Assembly (NCBI GenBank): GCA_015680685.1 | Contig: MNCI01029622.1 | Span: 800,546 to 845,969 of the forward strand | Direction of reading: 5' to 3' | DNA length: 45,424 nucleotides | Source of the DNA: Gnetum montanum | Lineage: Eukaryota > Streptophyta > Gnetopsida > Gnetales > Gnetaceae | Shown: positions 1-10,029 of the stretch, one piece after another | Numbering within the stretch: position 1 is the first letter of the stretch | Layout of the letters: each line of letters starts with the position of its first letter | The notes under the pieces: model-generated | The model's database searches: none | What the model saw: the letters and a program-made list of their open reading frames with translations, nothing else | Told to the model about the DNA's origin: nothing | Program-made: the position numbers and the translations under genes

Positions 1-1171
1 TATCACCATAATGATCACCTTCATAATATTTTATTTACAAGAAGTCATTTCTTGGTTTCATTTTTTATGATTATTGAAATATGTGACCATAGTGATGTCC
101 TTGTTGCACTACCTTAGTTAACTCATGGACCACTTTCGTAGCCTTTTTCAATAAGACACTTTGTGTTCATTTTCTCTACAAAATTTCCAAGACTCCCTGT
201 TACTTTGAATGAAGAGTAAGTATTATTTCCCCTCAACCTACAATTACTGGTGAGGCCCACCGCGCTCAACTTTTCATCAAATTTCCATGACTCCGCTTTA
301 GGAAGAGGGACATTAGGAAGAGTTGTCCAGATTCTTTGTACCGCGGGGTACACGACTCTTACGGGACCCACTACTCTATTGCTTTTTGTACAAAATTTGC
401 AAGATTCCCCGTCAGCTGACAGGTGACCATTCAATGGCTGCGGCCCACTGTGCTTCGTTTCGTGTTAGATTAACTGTGGCGAGTCGCCACCTCAAAAATT
501 TCAGATTCTTTAATCCTACCGGTGCTTTTTTGAAAAAATTTATTCAGAGTTGCTAAGTGCCATCATACTAACCTTAAAGAATTCGATGCCATCAAACTCA
601 TACCAGTAATTTTGTACCCAGTGAGAGCCAGCTATGAGTGCTGCATTTTCTGCAAAATTTCCATGGAATCCACGTCAGGTTGAATTGCGCGACTGGTCGT
701 AAATTTAAGAATCTTTTATCCTTACCTGCAGTTTTATACCTACGAAGCTTTGGTGTTTGTCCTTGCAAATATACAATAAAAGATACTTTTAAAGACCATT
801 ATGCTCACGTTATGGAAGATGCTTCTTTGAGCAATTCAAAAATAATTGTGAAATGAAATGAAATCGAAGCTTTATTTTGTGGGAAGATCTAGAGGATCTA
901 TTAATCAAATATTATATTTTCATTAAAAATAAAGATAGATTCTACAAATTGATCAAGCACCAAAAAGGATAGCAAAAACAAATCATACAATTTTTTTGTT
1001 GTGACATTATAAGGTTGTCTCAAATAAGTAATCACAAGACAAAAAAAATAAATTATCTAACTCATCATTAAGAGCTCCTCATGTACACAACCTACAAATT
1101 CACTCTTCTCAAGGGAGTTGAATCCATCTTCTACTTTCAATTTTAAGATAATGAAAACTTAAGTGAAGCTT
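1..1171. other. Left flank, no gene recognised
   Basis: No convincing coding region. Short open frames here lack recognisable motifs and overlap on both strands. The only structure I see is a degenerate repeat: variants of caaaatttccaagactcc near 178, 279, 391 and 652, and variants of agattctttaatcctacc near 338, 507 and 707. The last 300 bases are AT-rich. This is the DNA into which E1 inserted. Confidence 0.5.
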
Positions 1172-1176
1172 GGTGA
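1172..1176. repeat. Target site duplication of E1, left copy
   Basis: The five bases ggtga lie directly before the TGTTGATG start of the 5' LTR and recur at 8009-8013 directly after the 3' LTR. A perfect 5-bp duplication is the normal footprint of Ty3/gypsy integration and fixes both ends of E1. Confidence 0.9.
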
Positions 1177-1289
1177 TGTTGATGTCAACACTCCCATGCT
1201 CTCATGGGGCCCATGATTATCAACGTCTCAATCTCTCTCTCTTAATAACCACAATAAAAATCATGCAAGTAGTGGGCGTTTAAACTATT

Positions 1290-1445
1290 AAATTACAATT
1301 ATTAATAGTGGCGATTACAATTATTAATGATGGCGGTTACAATTGTTGATGATGACGATTCCAATTACTAATAGTGGCGGAACCAATTATTAATGGTGGT
1401 GGAACCAATTATTAACAATGACGGTTACGGTCATTAATGGTAGAC
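1290..1445 (+). repeat. LTR minisatellite, short allele
   Basis: About seven imperfect 20-22 bp units built around attattaatggtggcgg. The matching array in the 3' LTR (about 6930-7262) is roughly twice as long. It lies upstream of the TATA box, in U3. Confidence 0.75.
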
Positions 1446-1518
1446 GTTTCGGAAGTTATGGACATAGTGGGCACTTAACTTTGAGAACGTAGCCATCATT
1501 ATGAAGGGGCGCAACAAC

Positions 1519-1525
1519 TATAAAA
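1519..1525 (+). promoter_or_regulatory. TATA box of the E1 5' LTR
   Basis: The word tataaaa lies in a context (ctataaaatggagtctag) that is conserved in the 3' LTR at 7337-7343. It is placed as expected for the element promoter, at the U3/R boundary. Confidence 0.6.
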
Positions 1526-2196
1526 TGGAGTCTAGAGGGAGGCTCTAGAGGGAGGGAGGAGAGGTCCCAAAAACAGGCTTTGGCTATTAGTCTGAAGGGG
1601 CAGCTTCCTCTCCACTAAGAAATTGTTTCTTTCTTTCCTTTTCTTTTTTTTATAGGCTTGTAGTTGATCTTCGAGGAGGGTCCAAGGTAGAAGCCAGTGG
1701 TTCAAAATTAGGATCCTTGCCGGTCTTCTCAGCGACAACAAGAGCTTCTCACGGTGGTGCAGACGTGGGTGGACGATCTTCCTCTCTGCAATGGTGCACA
1801 AAGGCGGCAAACGACGGTAGGCTTTGAGAACTGCAGTTGCTACCCCATGCAGATTACAGTGGGCAGTCTCTCTCTCTCTTTCTCTCTCTCCCTCTCTCGT
1901 GGCGATCGTAGCCTTCCTGCCCAGCAGTGGATACCATCGGCAGTCATGGACCTGCAACGTCAACGGGATCAGGGAAAATTCAGTTCTTTTAATTACTTAT
2001 TGTATTGAAGAGAATTATTTAATTTAAATTTTAAATTTCTTTCTAGGTTATTTGTAAAAGGCCACGTAGCCCTCTCCAGCTGAGACTATTCCCGGGTTTC
2101 CGTACCCATATGGGAGGCACCCTAGGCAATATTCTCCTAAAACGAGTTTTCTTTCCCAGTGTTGGTGTGACCAAAATTTATGCATCAACACCTTTT

Positions 2197-2213
2197 TGGT
2201 GCTATAAGGAGGG
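2197..2213 (+). other. Primer binding site of E1
   Basis: TGGTGCTATAAGGAGGG begins seven bases after the LTR end. It agrees at 15 of 17 positions with the E4 and E5 site TGGCGCTAGAAGGAGGG. The tRNA that primes this family is not one I can name; it is not the common initiator-Met site. Confidence 0.6.
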
Positions 2214-2876
2214 CCTTTTCCCAACCTTTTATTTATTAGTTTTTCTTGTTGTTTCTTTGACCATTGTTATCCCATTTTCTGAAATATTTATTTTCTATCC
2301 TTTTCCAATCCCTATTCAATTTTTATTTCCTGAAAAATTTCATTTTCCTTGTTTCAAACTTGTTTTATTTAAAACTTCTGTTTGCAGCCATTGCCTTGAA
2401 AAATCTTTTTAAATAATTTTCGAGCCCTTTACTGTTTGTTCTCAGAAGTTCGTTTCTTGAAAACTTTCAGGTCTCATCACCCATTTTTTTCTTTTATCTT
2501 TTTCCTTGTTATTTTTTTAAATCCTTATTTCCAATCCCATTTTCGAATCTGTGTTTTGGCGATCCTTACCTTAGTCCTGGGTTAGGTAAGGTGGTTTTAT
2601 TTGATTATGCAATTTTAAGTTTATCTTGCATTTTACTGCTTTCCTTTTTAATTTTATAAGTATTACAATTTTATACATTTATTTTTCTTTCCAAAAAATT
2701 ATTATTTCAATATTTTCCTTTCTTTTATGCAATTTTATAGTTTTTATATTTTATAGTTTTGTTTTATGAGTGAACTCTCTTCTACTTCTAATTGACTAGT
2801 CACTCGTCTCTTTGCATTAAGAAAACAACGAACCTCACGTTTTCCAAGTTTTATTCCTAAGAAAGCTCGGACTAGG
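2214..2876 (+). other. E1 untranslated leader
   Basis: T-rich sequence without a credible gene. The open frame near its start is a run of Phe, Leu and Ile codons caused by base composition. The gag start codon follows at 2877. Confidence 0.6.
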
Positions 2877-5540
2877 ATGGCAGCCAATCAACCCCCAGCT
2901 CCCTTGGTCAGTAACCCCTTTAACTTTACTAACTACCACGACATCCCAAAGTCACTTCAAAACATAAATTTGTTCTATGACCCCACAAACCCTTCAAGTG
3001 ATTCCCATCAACATATACAATGTTTTGAAACTTTACTAGGCATCCACAAGATTGTCGAAAACGATGTGGCATGTAGGGTATTTGGAACAACTTTTAGAAC
3101 CAAAGAAATCCAATGGTTTTTGATGCTCCCTAATGCCTCCATTAACTCATGGCAGGAGTTCAAAAATAAGTTTTTGACTCAATTTGACAAATTCACATGC
3201 CCTGCCATAGCATTTAGCAACTTCACCAGCTTAAGAAAGCTACATGGGGAGAATGTTAGGGATTATAACCTTAGATTCCTTCACCAACTAGCCTATGTGC
3301 CAAGTGAGATGCGTCCACAACTTGATGGCATCCTCAACTTTTACCTCTCTACCATTGATCCATTCTTTACTTATGCCATCAAATTGGACCCTAACATAAC
3401 AGAAATACAAGAAGCAATGGCTAAAGCTATGGAGCTAGAACAAATTACCCTTATGAATAGCATTCAAACTTAGTTTGGAATGATGAGCGTTAGCAACCCT
3501 ATGCAACATAGTTCTGTATCTCTACCAACTTTTCCAATGACCAACACTATGTTCCAAACTCCTGTTCCCCTTCAAATGACTCAACCTACAAAGAGCTATT
3601 TTCAACGTCCCACATTTTCTCCAGTCCTACCATCTAACACTGGTTTGAATGAGGATCAATCAAAGGCCTCAATCCAATTTATCATAAACCCAAACGAGGT
3701 ACCTAATCCTACTGAACCCCCAACTCAAACTTAAGATCAAATGATCCAAATATTAACTTCACTTCAAAAACTTTCCAACGAAGTAGTTGAACTAAAGTGA
3801 AACAACAACAAGGGTCCTATACAACCAGAAAAGCCTAGTTCATCAGTCAATGACAATTATTGCCACTTCCATAACTCTAAGCAACAGTCTGAGAAGACTT
3901 GTCCTCAATTTTTAGCATCATATGGCAACAACACCCAAGGTTAACAAAATGGGAAACCTTCTATTATGGTCCTTAACTAACCTCATCAAATAGAAAATGA
4001 AGGAGTTTCCTCATTGGTGCAAGTTATGGTAAAAAACCCCAACCCACCTAATGCTTGCTACCATAGATTTAAAGACATCATGAACAACACACAACAACAA
4101 ACTAGGAATGACCCTTACACTCCTCCAAATAGAAGAGCTCCTAGTCAAAGTAACACAAATACTGAAACTGAGTCATCCCAAACAAATGCTCCACAACAAT
4201 CCAACCCACCTTCTATACTTAGAAGAACCCCACCTCAACAAGAAGCTAAAGATAAACACAAGAATTATGATCTAGTTGAGGATTTGAAGGAAACCAAAGC
4301 TAACATCTCAATGTATGACCTTTTACAATTTAATGAAATGAAAGAGGCAGTTCAAGAGATAGTNTCAGTACAAAATGTAAACAATTCCATGATGAGTGAG
4401 AAAGAGCAACCTCCTTTCCTAACAACTCTAATTATTTTAGGAAAGAATGTTCACAATTGTTTGATGGATTCTGGAGCAACTGTTAGTGTCATGCCACTTG
4501 AGGTATGTAAGGCTTTAGGAGCACAAATGATACCACAAACAAAAAGTGTGATTCAACTTGATGGGTCCAACGTACCTATAGTAGGGTCATTAAAAGGAGT
4601 AAAAGTGCAACTTAAACAATACCCTACGTTCACATGTTACACAGATATCCTGGTAGTTGACATGTCACCTACCTATGGTGTGATCCTATCTAGGACTTTT
4701 GGAGCCAAGTTTGGGGGCTTCTTTAGGTCATATTTCTCAGAGCTATTAATCCCTATCAGAGGAAAATCTGAATACATGACTGTACCTCGAGAACCCTTCT
4801 GCAAACAAGTAGTTACAACCTTGGATAAACAAAATCAATCTTTGGAAGATCAAAATGCTAGTCTTTATGTTGGGGTTATTAAGGTTGAGCGTAGTGAACA
4901 TGTTGAAAATGACTATGTGAGTGGAATTACAAAAATAAATCCTGTCTCTCATGCATATTCCACCCAATCCTGTCAAAGTTCTAGAGAAGGTAAAGAAAGC
5001 TATGGAGACACCTTACCTTATCGACAACATGATGGATGTCATCTAAGCGATCCACCACCTTTAGGGGAAGATAAAGATGTAAGTAAAACCCTACCTTTTA
5101 AAATAATTCAAGGCGTGCTAAATTTTAATGACACATCCATGGAACATAGAAAGGCTATATTTTATGACCCCCCAAGACCTAGACCTACCATTGAAACTTA
5201 TATCAAAGAAAAACTTGATAGAAAATGAACGAGCAAGTTAAGATTAGGTCTTGATTTTCGTAATCTTAAGCATCAACAATATCTTGATAGAAAGTACATT
5301 GGTGAAGACGTTATGATAGGAGACCTAGTCTCAAAACAAGGTAGAACATTTGACTAAGCAAATCTTCAAAATAAGTTCTCTCTTATGTGGTCAGGCCCAT
5401 TCCAAATTAAAGGCATCATTGGCCCTAATATATATAAAATTGCTGATTTGCAAGGATGTAGATTACATAGAAATTTTAATGCATTTCATTTGAAGCATTT
5501 CTACTCAGGTGCCCCATGTGGACACCTAGTAGATTCTTAG
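2877..5540 (+). pseudogene. gag-pro: E1 gag-protease polyprotein fused to integrase C-terminal tail
   Basis: One reading frame runs through the whole interval, broken only by stop codons (3471, 3732, near 3800, 3940 and 3976, then 5226 and about 5356) and not by frameshifts. The first 198 codons are a Gag capsid-type domain (WQEFKNKFLTQF near residue 100). A nucleocapsid-like CHFHNSKQQSEKTC follows, with Gln where the second His is expected. A retropepsin with the active-site triplet in CLMDSGATVSVMP lies near 4460. The end, WSGPFQIKG to NAFHLKHFY at about 5388-5505, is the C-terminal tail of a gypsy integrase. Everything between protease and that tail is missing, yet the frame is kept. An ambiguous base (n) lies at 4364. 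Identity of Gag and protease is secure; the in-frame junction is seen directly. Confidence 0.88.
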
Positions 5541-6801
5541 CTGCATGTTTTCTTCCTCTTCACCATGCATTTCATTTGTATATAGTTGCATTTGCATATT
5601 TTCTTTGCACTCTCATCATTTCTTTCTAGGCATATTGTTTTGATTTTTTCTTTGCATATGATTTTAATAATCATTATGATCTTTTGAGTTACTAGGCGTT
5701 GGGTCATCAAAGTGCTTTTGGAAAATAATGTGAGAATAATCCTTTATATAATATTTCATAGTACTATTACATAAAATATCTTTTATACTATATATTTTAA
5801 TAATGCTTTGATTCTCCCCAATATTTTTCAAGGCTTTAGTTTCTATAGTTATGTTGGATTATGGAGTATGAGATTTGTGCTAACTTATCATGTAATCATC
5901 ATGATCATATGAGTGTAGGATAGGTGATGTTGGAGAATGGTTAGCCATAATCACTAGGTGACCTTGGAAAATCCCACTTTCCCTCTCATAAGCCCTAGCC
6001 CTCATGTGTGATGATCCATGGTTACACTATGAACAATGGGGTGAAGTGTGTTTATTTCCACTTGAGAACCCTTAGCCACCCAAGAGACTAGCTATGATGC
6101 TATAAAATTGTAATTAAAGGCACATACATGAGGGTTGAACTGCACCATGGGCAAAGTTTCCTTAAGAAAAAAAAAAAGAATGAGGACCGTGTTCATTGGC
6201 AGTGCAACTAATTGGCTAGACTCATGTTGGAATTCCTACCTTAAGAATGAAGTACACCATGGGCAAAGTTTCCTCAAAAAGAAAAAAAAAGGAATGAGGA
6301 CCATGTTCATTGGCAGTGTGATAAGTTCTTAAGTGTGATAGGGTTCGGCAGCTATCATCACCCTAACCTCCATTTCCCCTTTTGAAGAAAAAAAAAGTTC
6401 CAAGAAAAAATTTGAAAGTTGTGACTAACCACAATCTAATATGAGCTTGTCCTCCTCATTAAGTTTAGTATAGGTCTTGTGCTCAAAGTAGTCCACATAC
6501 TGTTGGCTTTTACTTTGTAAGAAGATTGGGAAAGAAATCATAATTATATTTTAATTATATATAATTATATGTAGTTAAGATGATAAATTATATATTTAGA
6601 GTTTGATTAAATAAGATGGTGTGGTTTGGGTGGCCCATGTTTAGTTCTCTTTTGATTATATGATTATTTTAATCATGTTTAGGTTAATATAGTTTCCTTT
6701 GAAGTTTCCATTTTCTTGTTTTGTGATATTTGTGATTTCCTACCTATTGCATCATTTTAAAGTTTCTGTGGTCTTGTTCCTTGCACTGACATGTAATTAA
6801 A
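5541..6801 (+). other. E1 3' untranslated region
   Basis: About 1.26 kb with no coding potential I can support. It holds a tandem duplication of a roughly 110-bp segment (starts at 6143 and 6255) and several A-rich tracts. It ends at the polypurine tract. Confidence 0.6.
6143..6325 (+). repeat. Tandem duplication, period about 112 bp
   Basis: The segment caccatgggcaaagtttcct, an A-rich run and then gttcattggcagtg occurs at 6143 and again at 6255. The open frame that spans both copies is a by-product of the repeat. Confidence 0.75.
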
Positions 6802-6812
6802 AGTTTGGGGGC
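6802..6812 (+). other. Polypurine tract of E1
   Basis: agtttgggggc lies a few bases before the 3' LTR start at 6817, where second-strand DNA synthesis is primed. Confidence 0.6.
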
Positions 6813-6816
6813 TAAG

Positions 6817-8008
6817 TGTTGATGTCAACACTCCCATGCTCTCATGGTGGCCATGATTATCAATGTCTCAATCTCTCTCTCTTAATAACCACAATAAAAA
6901 TCATGCAAGTAGTGGGCATTTAAACTATTAAATTACAATTATTAATAGTGGTGATTACAATTATTAATGATGGCGGTTACAACCATTCATGATGATGGTT
7001 ACAATCATTAATAGTGGCAGAACCAATGATTAATGATGGTAGCTACCAATTATTAATGATGGTAGCTACCAATTATTAATGGTGGTGGTTACAATTATTA
7101 ATGGTGGCAATTACAATTATTAATGGTGGTGGAACCAATTATTAATGATGGTGGTTACGATTGTTGATAATGACGATTCCAATTACTAATAGTGGCAGAA
7201 CCAATTATTAATGGTGGTGGAACCAATTATTAACAATGATGGTTATGGTCATTAATGGTAGACGTTTTGGAAGTTATGAACATAGTGGGCACTTAAATTT
7301 GAGAACGTAGCCATCATTATGGAGGGGTGCAGCAGCTATAAAATGGAGTCTAGAGGGAGGCTCTAGAGGAAGGGAGGAGAGGTCCCAAAAATAGGCTTTG
7401 GCTATTAGTCTGAAGGGGAAGCTTCCTCTCCACTAAGCAATTGTTTCTTTCTTTCCTTTTCTTTTTTTTACATGCTTGTAGTTGATCTTCAAGGAGGGTC
7501 CAAGGTAAGAGCCAGTGGTTCAAAATCAGGATCCTTGCGGGTCTTCTCGGCGATGGCAAGAGCTTGTCATGGTGGTGCAGATGTGGGTGGACGATCTTCC
7601 TCTCTGCGATGGTGCACAAAGGCGGCAAACGATGGCAGGCTTTGAGAATTGTAGTTGCTACCCCATGCAGATTGCAGTGGGTAGTCTCTCTCTTTTTTTC
7701 TCTCTTTCCCTCTCTCATGGCGATCATAGCCTTCCTTCCCAGCAGTGGATACGATCGGCAGTCACGGACCAGCAACGTCAGTGGGATCAGGAAAAATTCA
7801 GTTCTTTTAATTACTTATTGTATTGAAGACAATTATTTAATTTAAATTTCAGATTTCTTTCTAGATTATTTGTAAAAGGCCACGTAGCCCTCTCCAGCTG
7901 AGACTATTCCTGGGTTTCTATACCCATACGGGAGGCACCCTAGGCAATATTCTTCTAAAACGAGTTTTCTTTCTCAATGTTGGTGTGACCAAAATTTATG
8001 CATCAACA
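6817..8008 (+). repeat. 3' LTR of E1
   Basis: 1192 bp, homologous end to end to 1177-2190. The 178-bp length excess lies mainly in the minisatellite. Many differences from the 5' LTR are CpG transitions. A TATA box is at 7337-7343, and 8009-8013 repeats the ggtga target duplication. Confidence 0.92.
7337..7343 (+). promoter_or_regulatory. TATA box of the E1 3' LTR
   Basis: tataaaa in the same context as position 1519 of the 5' LTR. Confidence 0.5.
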
Positions 8009-8013
8009 GGTGA

Positions 8014-9122
8014 TAGCATTCTAATACTTGATTCGAATAGCAAATGAAAGATAATTAGCTTTTGCATCTAGTTTATTAGATATAATATGATGTAAAATGT
8101 TATCTCTTTTTTTCTACATTAGATTACATTTGTGTAAAATAGAGCAAAAGATCAATGATGAAGCATGGCTCATGTTTGACTTTCCCTAACAATTTTCTAA
8201 GGCCTGAGTACATGTAGTTATACCGTTAAGATACATTTTGACTATGTCCTTTGAGATAGCAAACTCAAAGCTTTTTCACTGATGGAAAACTCACCCTTTG
8301 AAATATGAAGTTGATTTCAACTGCACTCACATAATTTTTAATATCAGTTAAGTATAAAAATAGTTTTAAAAATAAAACCCCTAGAAATCTATTTATCTGT
8401 TCCTTGATAACGAGGATCATAAACATTTCATTGAGCAAAAATGTTGCAACCTTTTCTTATTTTTTAGGTAGAAACATGCCTTTGAGCTAATAACTAGCAA
8501 TATCAATAATTTTTAATGATTTTTCAAGTAAAATATGGATTAAATAAAAAATTGGCCTATTTTGATTATGGGGATGTTTTCCAGCTAAAAGTCTCTTATT
8601 CAGGTAAAAATAATATTACATGAATAGCTCTTGTTTAATTAAATATAACACAAGCCACATGTACATAATTTATAGTGTTCTCATTCTATATTATGTTGAG
8701 TTGAAATATATTTAAGAAAAGTGCTATCTTGTCATAAGTAGGTGCAAAGAAAGTGGTATCTAAATTAAAGTAAATAGGGAACTTGGAAAATAGTATTGAT
8801 TTGAGATCTTAAGCACATTTAACCTTGGAGATGGATTTTCAAATTTAATAGGGAATTCATGATTGCATCATTAAAAAATCCATGCAAAAACATTTGTGTT
8901 GTATGATATACAAAGAATTTGGGATATCAATTAGAAGTTTTGATGAAAATCCATCTTTCTTTTAAAAGTTTTGAGCTTAACACATGCATATATTAGTTTC
9001 ATCCATGGTGAAACAATTTTATTTTCATTTTATATATTTGGTGATTTTTATATTTACTATATCTTTGAGATTTCTTTTTCTCTTTACTAAATCCAACAAT
9101 ATTTCAATATTTTAAATAATGA
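8014..9122. other. Spacer between E1 and E2, no gene
   Basis: AT-rich sequence with stops in all frames. No repeat, terminal inverted repeat or RNA gene that I can recognise. It is the probable original target DNA of E1 and E2. Confidence 0.5.
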
Positions 9123-9869
9123 CGAATTGATGAGCACTGAGGTGTCCCTACGCTTAACCATATGAATTACAAGCATTCATGTGCAATCCAGTCAAATTCC
9201 ATGGATGGGACTAGTTGTAGTATCTAAATCGTTAGGCTTTGATCACAATTTCCTATCTTCCCACTTGGACTAGTGGTAGCTTTGTCACATATGGTTTAGT
9301 CCAAAGTGAGGTATATGATGTGGTCCCTAATCCTATGTTATGCTACTTCCAATAATAAAAAGAGATAAACTGATTAACTAATGAATAATGGAAACAAAGT
9401 TTGAATTAGCCTAAGGTGATGGTATCCACTCTTAATTGTCCATACACATCTTAAACTTCATGTGCTACTTCTGGGTTTACCAAGTGTATGTCACTGGTTG
9501 TGCCAAACGATACACTTCTAGCGACTAAGTATTTACACATAAATGCTTGTGATTAAGGCATACACATTCCACTTAACAATAGGAATAGTAAATAATAATA
9601 AATGGAAATTTTTAACTAAAGAAAGCATTAAATAATTAAAACAACAATATAAATCTAAGTGGATGCTGCAATGATGGAAGTAATCTTGATCTTTATTGCC
9701 AGTCATGTAACGTGTCCAAGTACGTCACACTTGAACAAAGATGTCATACGATTACAAACATCACTCTACAGGCATGCATTGGGAATATTCTAACTCTAGA
9801 GAAAACAAACTACAAGAGCTCCACTACTCTAACTGAAAAACTATCTCAAAATCATGAGCCTAAGCCCTA

Positions 9870-9877
9870 TATTTATA
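9870..9877 (-). promoter_or_regulatory. TATA box of the E2 3' LTR
   Basis: TATAAATA on the minus strand, conserved at 15383-15390 in the partner LTR. It lies directly downstream of the TGACGTCA-type sites. Confidence 0.55.
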
Positions 9878-9894
9878 GACTAAAGTTTACACTA

Positions 9895-9990
9895 TGACGT
9901 CAGGTATTTGACGTCACGTCCTAGCTCCGATGTTGCATATGCAATGTCAGGGCACTGATATAAGGCTCTAATGTCAAGGCTTTGACATCA
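9895..9990 (-). promoter_or_regulatory. TGACGTCA-type site cluster, E2 3' LTR
   Basis: Two perfect palindromes TGACGTCA (9895, 9909) and one TGACATCA (9983), with further partial copies. This word is the core bound by plant bZIP factors of the TGA/CRE type. Its place upstream of the TATA box suggests promoter elements, which is inference. Confidence 0.5.
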
Positions 9991-10029
9991 TGGCTTCAAC
10001 ATGAAGGCCAAGAAAAACATGACTCATCA

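Larger units (their letters stand above)
1177..2190 (+). repeat. 5' LTR of E1
   Basis: A 1014-bp copy, paired with 6817-8008. It contains a minisatellite of roughly 21-bp units (attacaattattaatggtgg type) at about 1290-1445, a TATA box at 1519-1525 and a pyrimidine (CT)n tract at about 1868-1900. The open frames inside the LTR are overlapping shadows on both strands and are not called as genes. Confidence 0.92.
1177..8008 (+). mobile_element. E1: complete non-autonomous Ty3/gypsy LTR retrotransposon
   Basis: Two related long terminal repeats begin TGTTGATG and end CATCAACA, and the element is bounded by a perfect 5-bp duplication. The order is 5' LTR, primer binding site, non-coding leader, gag-protease frame, C-terminal tail of integrase, long 3' untranslated region, purine tract, 3' LTR. 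Reverse transcriptase, RNase H and the integrase catalytic core are absent, so the element could only have moved with proteins supplied by a relative. The LTRs differ at many positions and in the length of an internal minisatellite, so the insertion is old. Confidence 0.93.
9128..10029 (-). repeat. 3' LTR of E2
   Basis: A 902-bp repeat, paired with 14641-15570. On the minus strand it runs from a TGATGAG start at 10029 to a CTCATCA end at 9128. A TATA box (complement of 9870-9877) has TGACGTCA sites at 9895-9902 and 9909-9916 just upstream, and a TGACATCA variant at 9983-9990. Confidence 0.9.

Noticed and set aside
1532-1963. Arg/Glu-rich minus-strand frame in the E1 5' LTR, with a similar one at 7350-7775
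   Set aside because: Its amino-acid bias comes from a (CT)n tract, overlapping frames exist on the other strand, and it is repeated only because it lies in both LTRs.
9123-9127. Target site duplication for E2
   Set aside because: cgaat and ttaat share only three of five bases, so I do not claim a duplication, although decay could explain it.
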